NCBI GenBank assembly: GCA_028023455.1
Contig: JAQFVV010000014.1
Span: 2,359,336 to 2,423,335 of the forward strand
From: Epiperipatus broadwayi
Lineage: Eukaryota; Onychophora; Udeonychophora; Euonychophora; Peripatidae
Reading direction: 5' to 3'
DNA length: 64,000 nucleotides
The notes under the pieces were generated by a model that saw only the letters and a list, made by a program, of their open reading frames with translations, searched no databases and was not told where the DNA came from. Positions 49,481 through 60,021 of the stretch are shown here, in pieces. The position numbers were made by a program, and so were the translations under genes. The stretch's first letter is position 1, and each line of letters begins with the position of its first letter.

Positions 49481-50229
49481 CTCAATCAGATTATAAAGAT
49501 ACACAGTGTTGATTGATTTTATTGGGTGGATATTGTTTAGGATAGAATATAGTAGAAATCTAATTAGACATTGTGTGAAGTCTTTGGATTAATTGTTTAA
49601 TGTAGCAAAAATTAAAAAATGGTCAGTGCAAAGTATCATGTAAACAGAATAATGAACCAGTTTGTTCTATATGTTAACGTATTGGTTTACAAATTGGTTT
49701 TGTATAGTCATTGTAAAACTCATCTCTAGTATATTGTTATATTTATTCCTCTCTCTTGGAGTTAAAGATGTTTATATTCAATTGCAAATAGCTGTTGGTG
49801 ATTTACGTATGTGCATTTTGATGAATAAAAGACGACTTTATTAAATCATATATCCAGTGGATATATTTTTATAGACTTGTAGTCTATCTTTATGTTTTCT
49901 GTTACTTAAAAAAAATTTTTTTTATCAGTAGCAGTATTTTTTTTTCACTCATGTAGTAATTCAAATTCTTTTAAATCTTTTTTATTTGTAACTAAAGTTT
50001 CAAATGATGCATTCGTGCAAACAAACTTGTATAAATATAAAGCTATCACTTATCAAATTATTATTTGACTAAATTATGGAGATATTTTAATTGTTCACAA
50101 ATAATCTTTTCACTGTAATATTCAGGCGTTTTAATTGCTGTTAGACTTTTTTTCAATTGAAATGATAAATCATATATTATTGAATTGTGTTTTAAAAGAA
50201 AATGAAGCAGTGATTTTAATTTTTTTTTT
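49481..50229. other. AT-rich stretch without recognised genes
   Basis: The plus frame 49662-49844 is hydrophobic and unsupported. The first 100 bp may still belong to the LINE relic. Confidence 0.5.
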
Positions 50230-50720
50230 TCTAAGCTCGAGCATGTTCAGAACTAACTATCCTTCTTTTATTGTGTGAAACATGGCGAGCCCATGCTGTT
50301 TGAATTTCCTTTCTGTTGCTACCTATTATTTTTATACAACACTGGCTGAAGAAACATGAAAGCTTAGCATGCTGCATGCAAATACAACTCTCTGTTTCTT
50401 TTGGTAAAATAATCCAACATAATTATTAATTTTGGTTTTAATTAATAGGACTCCTTACAGTTATTGTTAGGTTAGGACGGAGGCAGTAGTATGTCAGATG
50501 CTTATGTTGGCATCCAGAACACCGCAGCAAAGTCTGCACGTTCTCCCCTCCATTCTAAATGCATATTGTATGTATTAATTAAAAGCTCACAACTAAAAGG
50601 ACCAAAAGTTTAAAGAAAGGTGATCGAGATGAAGTGTTAAGGATGTGTTGATCTTCTTGGAGCCTTTGTCTGAATGCTTAAAAAGCCTATTGAAATAGTG
50701 CTCTTTGATTAAAATAAGCT
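50230..50720. promoter_or_regulatory. Candidate conserved noncoding / regulatory island
   Basis: This stretch stands out as non-repetitive, less AT-biased and rich in complex words, unlike its surroundings. It contains a POU octamer ATGCAAAT (50376-50383) within GCATGCTGCATGCAAAT, several TAATTA-type homeodomain cores (50418-50450), and CpGs that are rare elsewhere. A 25-codon frame from ATGGCGAGC at 50282 is probably chance. No repeat partner was found in the window. Function is inferred from composition and motifs only; an exon of a noncoding RNA is an alternative. Confidence 0.35.
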
Positions 50721-51609
50721 TATCTTCAGCAGCATCACTATTCTCTTCTATAATATTATTGCTTTTGTTGAATTGTTTTTCTCTATAAAAATATTTCTTT
50801 TGTCATCGGTTTTAATCTCAGCTTTGTCACAAATCTCAAAAATTGCTTGAAGTCAATCAGGGCTCATAGGATGATATTATAATTAAGTTTTTTCATGATT
50901 GTGAGTTTAGCTGGTTCATATTTGTGTATAAATCTTTTATAAAAGACAAATAATAACTATATTGAATAGAAATTTAGAGCAATTAAGGTAAAATAATAAT
51001 AATAAACTTTTTTTAAATTTATTTTTATTTATTTTTGAAAAGGAAACTTTATTTGTTAGTTGTTTTATTATTATAATTATTAATTAAAACGTTTCAATTT
51101 TAATTATATTACTTAGCTAATGTTAAAAATGCAGTCTTATATATATATTTTAAAAAAAATTCTTTAATCAAATAGTCATAATTAATATAAACTTGCTGAA
51201 AATATTATTGATTTGTTCTTATATGTTTTTTATTGGATATATGTTGAGAATAAGGTTCCGATAAGGAAATGCTTGAATTCAAAACAAATAAGTATGATTG
51301 GCATTGTTGAAAAAAGTTAAGAGGCCGAAATGGAGATAGGCTAGTAGTATAATATCACTTGAAGCATTAAACAGAATTCAAGAGACGGTAAAAGATCTAG
51401 AATGGACCACATGTGAAAGGGCTGAATGAAATAAATAAACTCAAAAAAGTTCCTTATGGAAGAGATACATTATGATCAAAAACAGATTTCACGTGGTAAA
51501 CCTTTATTCTGCAGTGTGGTGATAGTGATGAGATTGTAGTTCTTGATAGCTTTTTTGACTCATTTAATTTTGAATCATGAAATAGATTACTTTAAATATC
51601 TTTATCAGT
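50721..51609. other. AT-rich stretch without recognised genes
   Basis: No gene, repeat or structure was recognised. Confidence 0.6.
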
Positions 51610-51670
51610 ATATGTTTCATGAATGGTACATTTGCCTAGTGTGCTCTTATGAGTTGAGTTCAAATCCCAG
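51610..51670 (+). repeat. Degenerate tRNA-derived SINE head
   Basis: CATTTGCCTAGTGTGCTCTT resembles a D-arm to anticodon region. GAGTTCAAATCCCAGAT near 51656-51672 matches a T arm and B box (GGTTCAAATCC). The acceptor arm cannot be closed by eye. Confidence 0.45.
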
Positions 51671-52614
51671 ATAGTAATGAAATTGAAAAAGAATGTTCTG
51701 CTTAGTCTTAGGACTGTTTTTAAAGATGGACATCCCATAGAAATTTATCTATTCTTAATGAGAATGCACAACAATTAAAATCTCACACTACTTTTCTTTC
51801 ATGAAAAGTTGTTGGAGTTGTCTTTGACTTGAACAGACTATTTAAAGGCTATTTTCTTTTTACCTGTATATGTGTAAATACAGTTTTGGGTTTTGTGTGT
51901 ATGTGGTTTGTATGTTATTATTATAACTGTGACATTTCAAATTGAACCCACTTGCCATTATTGGCTACTAAAATTGATTCAGCCCTTTTTATCTATAATG
52001 TAATTTTTTTATCTTAAATTACTCTAAATTAATAAAACAACAGTCAAATTGATTCAAGCAATCTTCACTCTGTTTTCCAGTGTTCCTAGTAGTAACTAAA
52101 AGTCATCAATTCTTATGTGATCTCACATAAGTTCCAGCTGAATTACTGGTGCAATAATTATAAGAAAATAGAAACACCATAAAATTTAATAATTGTATTC
52201 ACCAATGAAAATTTTATGCTCAGAAATTCATAAGAAATTCAAGTGTCAGAAATGATAGATCTGGACACAATTCATGGACCTTAAGCTCCAAAGTTTAACA
52301 CTTTACTATTACAGATATTTATACAAGGCATTTTAATATGTACATATTGCATCTAAATAAAATACAGGAAATAGAAATACCTTCCAGGATAACATTTTTA
52401 ATGAATAAATAAAACTTTAGTTGGTTATAAAAAATATTATATGGGATGTTGATATCAAGGAGTAACATTTTTGGTGTAAGCATACCTGAAATGTTAGTGC
52501 CAACAACTATTGGAATTATTTGATGTTTTGAGATTAAGCTTTTGAATATGTTCAGGGAATTGTTTTATTTGCCTTTTTGTTCTTAGTTGGGTCTAGAGTC
52601 TTATTATCACCATT
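51671..52614. other. Stretch without recognised genes
   Basis: Nothing was identified. The start of the plus frame at 52577 lies here, but that frame is the antisense of the LINE relic that follows. Confidence 0.5.
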
Positions 52615-53035
52615 TTCAACCATTATCACTACACTGCAGGATGAAGGTTTCTCCAAGTTTAATCCAGTTTCTTTGATTTCTAGCCTCTCTTCTCCACACC
52701 ACACATCTGTAAACTTCCTTATTTCATTCCTCTATCTCACTTATGATCTTTCTAGGTTTTTTAAATCTCTTTGGATTTCATTTAGGATTTCAAGTATTCA
52801 TCTACTATTATCTGTTCTAGCAATATGTCCAGCCCAGATGTACTTCAGTCTTTTATTTCTTTCAATGATATCAATAATATATTTGTTATTTCACCCACAT
52901 ATTTATTTTTAGATCCCTTCTTATTACTCCTACTAAACATCTCTCCATACTTTGGTGAGTGGCCTGAAGTCTATATTGCTCTCTCATTAAATGTCTAAGT
53001 TTCTGATCCATAAGTAAGTATTGGTAAAACCCATT
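52615..53035 (-). pseudogene. LINE C-terminal relic, minus strand
   Basis: On the minus strand, LTYGSET (about 53018-52998) is the YGSETW motif that closes many LINE reverse transcriptase regions. Downstream, ERNKRLKYIWAGHIARTDNS (about 52870-52805) is the conserved W-GH-R block. Then ILNEIQRDLKN is followed by a shifted segment reading WRREARNQRNWIKLGETFIL (about 52680-52620), the usual terminal W---A--R--W--L-EA. Frames shift at least twice and there are stops. The 111-codon plus frame 52577-52912 is simply the complement of this. The WAGHIAR signature is shared by several insect and mollusc LINE families (RTE/Jockey-like); the clade is not fixed. Confidence 0.7.
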
Positions 53036-53454
53036 TATTAAAAAATCTTCCTTTTAAACACATTGGCAATTGAAATCAACTTTTTGAGTCACTAGCATTT
53101 TTTTCTATCATATAATACATCTGCTATGAATATCATGTTCTTAAATAACTTCTACAAATTTCTAGTATTGATTCCCCACCCTAATAATCCCAAAATCTTC
53201 TGAATCAATGTAATATTATCTTTGTGTTATTTTTGGCAGTTTTTTTAATTATTAAAATCAATTGAATTTCAATTTAATGGAAGATAATAACATATTTCTA
53301 TTAAAACCTTTATTTTTGTATGGATATTTAACAAAAAACTTTACTTTTTTTTACTGATGTTTATTCATTAATAAAGTCATTTGTTCTTTATTTGAGCATA
53401 GGGCCATTGTGTGTGGGTATGGAGATTGTATGAGACACCAGGATATTTCATCAT
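53036..53454. other. AT-rich stretch without recognised genes
   Basis: It may include more of the reverse-strand LINE, but no motif could be read. Confidence 0.5.
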
Positions 53455-53775
53455 AGGGTGCCAAAACAATAAGATAAAATTTATATGTAAATGAAAATGA
53501 TTATATTTTTGAATCACTTTATTGTTAAAAATATATTCTGACTGTAAATATGTTTTATTTAAATATGAGAGGAATTCTTTTTTACTTTTTGTGACAATTA
53601 GTCTAGAATCAAATTTATATTACATGTTGATTATCATTACGCTATACCCAACAGGCCAATGCCATTTTGCCACAATAATTAATAAAACTTATATTTAAAT
53701 TTTTATCACTTTATTGTTAGAAAAACATTCTGATTGTAAATATTTAAATATAAAAGCAATAGCTTCAAAATATAC

Positions 53776-53874
<99 letters not shown>

Positions 53875-53990
53875 TACCACTACATAAAACTGAACAGGCT
53901 GGCACCTTTTTGACATTATAATTAATAAAATTTATATATAAATGAAAATTTTTAGATTTCCCAAACACTTTTATTTAAATATTCTCCTTT
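53455..53990 (+). repeat. Three degenerate repeats around a TA microsatellite
   Basis: Blocks starting near 53480, 53675 and 53910 share the order AATAAAA(C/T)TTATAT.TAAAT, then ATCACTTTATTGTTA, then ATTCTGA(C/T)TGTAAATAT. The third copy is the most decayed. Confidence 0.55.
53779..53872. repeat. (TA)n microsatellite, about 94 bp
   Basis: An almost pure AT dinucleotide run with one GAT interruption at 53818-53820. The minus frames 53695-53916 and 53777-53968 are isoleucine-tyrosine read-throughs of it. Confidence 0.95.
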
Positions 53991-54124
53991 ATATGAAAAG
54001 TAACATTATTATTAATAGTTTATTTGTAAGTAAAACTTATTTTAAAAATATTACATAGCAATTTTGCATGTGAGGAAATTGTGTTTATCAATGATATTTT
54101 GCATAGTTTATATACATATATCAT

Positions 54125-54190
54125 TCACTTTAGACTAGTGGTAGATTATTCACTTCTGGAATGTGAGGTTCTTTGATCATTTCTGATGGT
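54125..54190 (+). repeat. Degenerate tRNA-derived SINE head
   Basis: TAGTGGTAGATTATTCACTT looks like the D-arm to anticodon region of a glycine-type tRNA (TGGTAGA.T). GAGGTTCTTTGATC follows where the T arm should be. The core GGTTC(C/T)TTGATC is shared with about 10080 and 16174. Confidence 0.4.
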
Positions 54191-54541
54191 AACTTGTGCT
54201 ATATTTTTTAACTCTTTGAGCTTCAAGCCGTCATATTGAACTTTTTTTAAATACTGGCCTGACACACAATTTTCACAATAACTTCAGTTTTAATTATGTT
54301 AGAGCAAAAACAATTACATTGCTAGAAACATTAAGGAAAACAATAAACATAAAATAAATAGTGATAACTATATAAAAAATAAGGTGAAAAAAGAAATTTT
54401 CACATCCGAAATACTTATTATTTTATTGTTTGTTCATAATATGATAAGTAACATTAACTAAAATTGAAAATACATCTTCAGTGATAATTTCTTTGCATTC
54501 CTCACGAAATTATCTTTCTAAACATGTATAACATGTCTTAC

Positions 54542-54597
54542 CTGAGATAATCCACAGCTTCACAATCTCCAAAAGCAGTCGGATATGACTTCTTCAT
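54542..54597 (-). CDS. Putative start of an unrecognised protein (partial)
   Basis: Within the putative exon, ATG at 54597 (reverse strand) with A at -3 opens MKKSYPTAFGDCEAVDYL and then runs into the donor GTAAGA after two further bases (phase 2). The same frame is open for ten codons upstream of the ATG, back to a TGA. The composition is unlike the AT-driven chance frames around it, with C, D, G and P residues present. The family is unknown and downstream exons were not found. It is a hypothesis resting on splice signals and on the promoter-like region 0.8 kb upstream. Confidence 0.25.
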
Positions 54598-54637
54598 TTT
54601 TATCTTGTACCCCAAATATTCTAAATGTCAAAGGCAT
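54542..54637 (-). other. Putative 96-bp exon (second exon of a reverse-strand gene)
   Basis: On the minus strand the segment is preceded by a pyrimidine-rich acceptor CTTTTTCTTTATAG and followed by a strong donor CAG|GTAAGA. It is more complex than its surroundings. No frame is open across the whole segment, so it would have to contain the translation start or be noncoding. A second possible acceptor, ACATTTAG, lies 16 bp inside. The sequence is not recognised. Confidence 0.4.
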
Positions 54638-54798
54638 CTATAAAGAAAAAGATTCATCCTAATAAAAGATACAAAAGAAATCATCATAGCAATTGGCTTC
54701 TTGTCTGTCTAAAACTAGAAATTGTAGGCTACTGTCTATATCACTATGATAAAATGAGTTTCATCTCTTTATTTTATATTTTTGTGTACATCAGTGTT

Positions 54799-54910
54799 GT
54801 TTATATTCTTTATGGACACCAGTTATGTTTATATTCTTTATGCACACAAGTGATGCTTATACTCTTTATGCACCCAAGTGATGTTTATATTCTTTATGCA
54901 CAGAAGTGAT
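54799..54910 (+). repeat. 28-bp minisatellite, four units
   Basis: Units start at 54799, 54827, 54855 and 54883, with the form G(T/C)TTATA(T/C)TCTTTATG(C/G)A followed by CAC..AGT(G/T)AT. The plus frame 54625-54909 translates these repeats as a recurring VYILY and is not a gene. Confidence 0.9.
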
Positions 54911-55353
54911 GCTATTTTATTATATTTATTGTACTACATAGATATAATTTATTTGCATATAGTGTATTTGTTAGCTATTGACTTGAAAATAATGTTATGA
55001 AACATATAGCAAAACCAAAGCATAAATCACATATATATAATTTATTTGCATACAGATCATTTGTTAGCTATAGACTTGAAAAACGTAAACAAGAATCGGA
55101 ATTATAACAAATTACTTATAGATCATATTATATTATATATACATAATTAATGATTTTCATAATAAATTATACTTTTGAAAAACATTATTTTTATAAGTGT
55201 AGAACATTAAAAGTTACATTAGATATTAATTGTATACGAATGTAAATAACTAACACACACAAATTACAAACTAAAAATAATTAATAAAAATGCTAATTAA
55301 ATAAAAATATATTATTGTTTTATTAAAAAAATAAAAATTTAAATGTTACTTAC
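54911..55353. other. AT-rich stretch (putative intron)
   Basis: No feature was recognised. It would be the 5' part of the intron between the two putative reverse-strand exons. Confidence 0.4.
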
Positions 55354-55460
55354 AAAATTACGTTGACCGGCTTCATTCCGCCATCTTTAAAATATAGTAC
55401 CGGAGAAATGACATCTGCAGCCCCATAAATTATTTTTGTCTTTTATCGCTCCATGATAAG
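55354..55460 (-). other. Putative first exon with ATGGCGG motif
   Basis: On the minus strand this CpG-containing segment holds AAAGATGGCGGAATGAAG, resembling the YY1/initiator-type motif found at many metazoan starts, and ends at a donor-like GTAAGT (complement of 55348-55353). The ATG of ATGGCGG meets TGA after three codons, so it is more likely untranslated. A second frame is open from about 55430 across the segment (ADVISPVLYFKDGGMKPVNV), so a coding scrap cannot be excluded. The 5' limit is arbitrary. Confidence 0.35.
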
Positions 55461-55599
55461 TACAAAAATTATTAAAAAAGACAAAAGAATTAAATACTGT
55501 GGTTGATTAAAACTGCTGCCAAAAATTTAAATTTTAATCGATTTTTTTGAAATAAAGATTTTCAGAAAGCTATGTCAGCAAGCTTTCGAAAGATTGTAT

Positions 55600-55640
55600 T
55601 TTCATCTACGTCACACTTATACCTTTTACGTCAGTAAAGA
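55600..55640 (-). promoter_or_regulatory. Paired CRE-like sites in a CpG cluster
   Basis: TACGTCA (55607-55613) and TTACGTCA (55626-55633) are 19 bp apart and match the CREB/ATF consensus TGACGTAA on the minus strand. About a dozen CpGs lie between 55360 and 55690, far more than elsewhere in the window. They lie upstream of the putative first exon in the right orientation. This is a promoter inference. Confidence 0.4.
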
Positions 55641-55879
55641 AAGAAAACAAAACATCATCTGAACACCACCGGATGCACGCTCGTAGTGCTCAAAAAGCTG
55701 AAAGGGTATAACTTTTTTTTTTGTTTTTTTAATTACATTGTATTATCTTTTTACATGTTTTACTAAACAACTTTTCTTTTCACACCAAAATATTTAATTA
55801 ACAAATTTTATGATAACGATATTATTTAATGGAATTCTTTTATAATAAAACCCCTAGATGATTGCACTATTGACTTAGT

Positions 55880-56660
55880 ATAAAATTTAGATCTAGTAGA
55901 ACAAACCAAGTGTTTTTTTTTAATAGTTATCCAGCATAATCTGTGAATAAACAAAATAAGCCTTCAGGCAAATACAATGTGCAAGGCATTTTAATGGTTT
56001 CTAAAAATGTATTCAATAAACAATCTAAGTAAGAAAACAAACTTTTTCCTGGCAAAATCTGTAATTGGAAAAGTATATAATAAAGTATAATATATGTAAT
56101 ATGATTTAGTTATTAATAAGCATTAAAAATAATATCATAATTTTATTTATTATTGAACAAAAAGAAGTGAAACTATTTTTGTTAATAAAAAATGTAAACA
56201 AGTTTTATATGAATTAAAAATAATGAATGGATTTTAAAAGAAAGAACTTTTTAACAAGAAGGTGTTAATGGTTTGTAAGAGTTTTATGAGCTCTGTTATT
56301 GTTTGACAGTCCCAATAAAATATAAAAGTTATATCAATAAACAATGTAAGTATGAAAATTTAAAATATCAAACTATATATATAAAATTATAGTTATTGAT
56401 AGTGGAATAAGACAATATAACAAATTAAGAAATAGTGTAAATATTATTTAAGCAATATAATTTTATTAATGGAAAACATAAATAAATTTATGCATGAGAG
56501 ATTTTCAGTGGGTTTCAAACAAACAACTACTTTTAGTGAATTATTGATCTGCAGATTAAAGTTGATCTAAATATTGACTCAGAAAGAATTATGAAGACAA
56601 GCCAGGATCTTTTTGTTCCTTACTGTATGGGATGGAGCTCAAAAGTGAAGCATTTCACAT
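55880..56660 (+). repeat. Dispersed repeat R3, copies C and D (partly tandem)
   Basis: GTAGAACAAACCAAGTGTTT near 55896 and AATAAACAAT(C/G)TAAGTA near 56015 and 56338 match copy B. From 56450, TAATTTTATTAATGGAAAAC, TTTCAAACAAACAA and AAAGTTGATCTAA match copies A and B. The AATAAACAAT-to-ATTATT section occurs twice, about 320 bp apart. Confidence 0.6.
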
Positions 56661-57600
56661 AATCTTATTCTGACTATAGATATTCTTAATAACTAGGTAA
56701 GTAAACTAGAATTACTTATATAATAATATCAGAGCCAGTTGAAAAGGTGAGGGAAGCAGTGCATGTTTTCATGGGTGTGTGTGATGGTGGTGGTTCTTTT
56801 AAATATGATAAAAACAGTCAAATATTTAAAAAATTATCTTATTTGCAGATATTTTCTATATCTACTGGAAGTTTTGCAGGATTGTCCAAAAAATAATGAA
56901 AATTTTTGAAAAAAACAATTAAATAATTCTAAATTTACTAAATAAATATTTTTGTTTTAATGTATTATTTAATTATTGTTTCAAAAATTATTTTTTTAAA
57001 CATTAATTTGTTTTAATTTAGTGTTTTATTCTCAGGTTTATTTTATAGAAATAAATGAATAAAACTGTAAGGTATTTATTTATTGAACACGTTGAATAAC
57101 TAAAGCTATATTTTCAAATTTTTTTTGCAAAAAAGCATTGGGGAAAAAAGTTTTTTAATTTATGAAAATTTATTTCATAGAATAGGGAGGAAGGCTAAAA
57201 ATTAAAGATGCTTCTTACTCACATGGTGATACTGTTTGAGCATATTTGTTTTTTGTTCTTGTTAACTTCTTCTCTAGCAAAGTTAATATTTTTGAATTTC
57301 ATGATTCTTTTTTTCTGTAATTTATTAAACCTTTCCTCAATTTTTTATTCCTCAATTTTATAGAGGAAAAAAAAGTGTTTTTTTTTTTTTCTAATATCAT
57401 AAAGCGTGACTGTATCCCATCTAATATGAAATCATTCATAAGTAATACACAATTGCATATGTTCAAAATTTAAATCATGATTGAAATATAATACATTAGA
57501 ATTCAAACTGCTAATTTAACAGGATATTTGAAGCTTCTGGGAAATGTGTGTTGTACAAATGAAATAATTACTCATACAGACGTGTATATAAATACATTCA
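56661..57600. other. AT-rich stretch without recognised genes
   Basis: Long A and T runs occur. No gene or repeat was recognised. Confidence 0.6.
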
Positions 57601-57702
57601 TTTTTTTTCTCATGTGTCATAGCATCCGCCGGGAAGCGAACCCGCTAACCCGGGATAACTGCTTGGAAAGCAGGCGTCGCTGACCTCTCGACCACCAATG
57701 CT
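57601..57702 (-). repeat. Short tRNA-derived SINE, copy 2
   Basis: On the minus strand GCATTGGTGGTCGAGAGGTC starts a tRNA-like head. The A box is TGGTCGAGAGG, the anticodon arm CTGC-TTTCCAA-GCAG, the B box GGTTCGCTTCC, and the 3' end GGATGC partly pairs with GCAT at the start. It is followed by TATGACACATGAG and an A run. It shares all parts with copy 1, including the non-tRNA tail. It is better preserved than copy 1. A functional tRNA gene is unlikely because the T stem and acceptor have mismatches. Confidence 0.85.
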
Positions 57703-59900
57703 TTACCTTCAAAAATATCTATTGTCTTAGGAAATATTAAGTTTCTGAGGAGACGAAATGGTGTATTTTTTAATTCATTTTAAACTTGAATATGAAAATC
57801 AGTAAACTCATCGTAATAGCTCATGCATGTTTGATGAGAATCTTATCTACATTTATTTAATTGATGAGCTTCCACATCACAGTAATAGTTACAATGGCAA
57901 AAAAGTTCGACATGAACATAGCTACTATGACGAGAATGTTTGGAAAGAACATTATGGATTTAACTTGTTTAATTTTTGATAGCGCTTTGATGAAGAATGA
58001 TGTTGTTGTTTTTTTCAGTCAGTAGCGACTCTTTTATAACTTGAAAGAAAAATAAATAAAGTTAATTATTAAAATAAATTATTAAAATTTTATTTTTTTG
58101 TTTTTGTTTTGGAATTACTTTAATATAAAAGTCAACTCTAATTTTTGAATTTCTTCTTTTAGTTTTAGCTGAGTTAATCTGCAAAGTATATCCTAATAAA
58201 TTGTCTTTTTGCTGAATAGAATACTTACTAATTGAAAAGTTTGAAGTAAATGTAGACTTACTTATACAACTTGACTGAGATAAATGGAACTTCAAATGAG
58301 TCAGAGCAGACTTTTTTTCAATAACTGTCACAAATTTGGGGATCATACATCAAACAAAGTTAAATTTCAGACACTAATAGAAAAAAATAAATAAATGACT
58401 GAATCAAAAGTATATATTTTATTAGCAGCATTTTAAAAAAGAGGGGGGGTGCTACTTTTTTTTTCAACTATCCTTTAAAAATACGTTAGCATTACGCTGA
58501 CTTAAAATACAAAAGATTTTTATTTGAATTTAACTAGAGATAGATGTGTACATATAATGAAAATAGATAGAGAAATGAATAATATTTTGAATCATTTTTA
58601 CTTAAAGATGGAAAAAATATATAAAATTGATCATTGTACATTTTTGAAATATTAATTAAATATGAAATATGTGAAAATAGATTTTATAAACCGTAAGGGT
58701 GAATTTTTCACTTTAACTAATAAAGTTATGATGCTCATTAAAATTATTATTATTAATAATAATGGCATTTTATTTATTTCAATTTTGATACATCGCTTAA
58801 CTCATGATATTGGTCAAAGGTTTTTTCAAAGAAAACTGTAAAAGAGAAAATATTTACCAAGCTTTCTTTGTGAGAATTTGAACATTTTTTCATCTTTGTT
58901 TTATTTTCTAGCTAACAATAACTAGATGTTCATCTTGTGACCAATTTTAGAAATGGAAAATGGATTGGCTACTGGTCAACTCCTAAGGCCATGTTGAACC
59001 TGCAAAATGAATGCACTATCACTTCACCATGCGATATATATTTAAATAACAATCCACTATCAGAATGAAAAATATTCATTTTTTTATATAAGACTTTAGT
59101 GATGTATTTTTACATTACTACTGGAAACATATCAATATAATAAAAGTCAAACTATTATGAGCTTCAAATTTTTAATATAGTTAAAGTGAATTTATCATTG
59201 ATGAATTGAATAACTTTGTTTGCGATATAAGTTTTAAAAATAGCTTATTTTTTAATTTTTTGAGGATTATATAAACTCAGTTTTTTTAATTGTTATTGTC
59301 CCAGATATTGAAAGTAGGTGGGGATTATAGGATTTTTTTTTTGGTTAGTGCAATAAATGTATCACATTTTTATTCAATAATAAAAAATCAAGTTTGGGGA
59401 ATACATTTAGTTGAAAAAGTTGGATTATAATATAATTGTTTGTCTATAGTTAATAGCATGTAATTAGAAGCAATTATGATTTCCTAGTTTAGCCTATCTA
59501 TTTAAAGCTTTCTATAAGTCAGACATAGTAAAAAGCCATTATTGACATCAAAATTTTGTTATAATGTGGGAAAAACCAATCCCTCTTAATGATTTCATAG
59601 AATGACATCTTTATTTGATAGTGAAAAAACATTGGATGATTGTGCATTGGTAAATATATTTCTGGAAGTAAAAACGGTAAATATATTTCTGGAAGTAAAA
59701 ACGGTCTATTTTTTTCTTGTAAATTTTTGGGAGAAATTTAGATATTTTTTTCTTTCATCACATAAGAACTTAGTTTGACAGTGAAATGGAAAAGATTTAA
59801 TTTTTTTTACCTTTTTTTTCCATCTCTCCCAGAAAATTAATGCATTATTACTTATGCTTTACTATGTGAGATAAAAATACTTTTGCTATATATATATATA
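57703..59900. other. AT-rich stretch without recognised genes
   Basis: A 27-bp unit GGTAAATATATTTCTGGAAG+TAAAAAC is repeated twice at 59649-59702. The reverse complement of 58986-59032 has an A-box-like TGGTGAAGTGATAGTGC and a B-box-like GGTTCAACATGG and may be a SINE head. A G7 run lies at 58443-58449. The minus frame 58062-58346 has no recognised domain. Confidence 0.5.
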
Positions 59901-60021
59901 ATTGAAATAATATTTTTAACGGTTTACAAACAATCTTTAAATCTGCAGAAGTACTTTCGGTTACTTTCTAACCTGCCTCAACTGCCATTAAATTCAAAAC
60001 TAAAAGTGGAAGCAAACGTCA

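Noticed and set aside
52577-52912. 111-codon plus-strand frame
   Set aside because: It is the complement of a LINE relic that reads with family motifs on the minus strand.
53695-53968. Minus-strand frames rich in isoleucine and tyrosine
   Set aside because: They are translations of the TA microsatellite.
54625-54909. 94-codon plus-strand frame
   Set aside because: Its C-terminal half is the 28-bp minisatellite, and the rest shows no domain.
57601-57702. Functional tRNA gene
   Set aside because: The A and B boxes are good, but the T stem and acceptor have mismatches, the anticodon arm is weak, and a second copy shares the non-tRNA tail and A run; a SINE fits better.
58062-58346. 94-codon minus-strand frame
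   Set aside because: No recognisable domain, splice context or repeat partner; probably chance.
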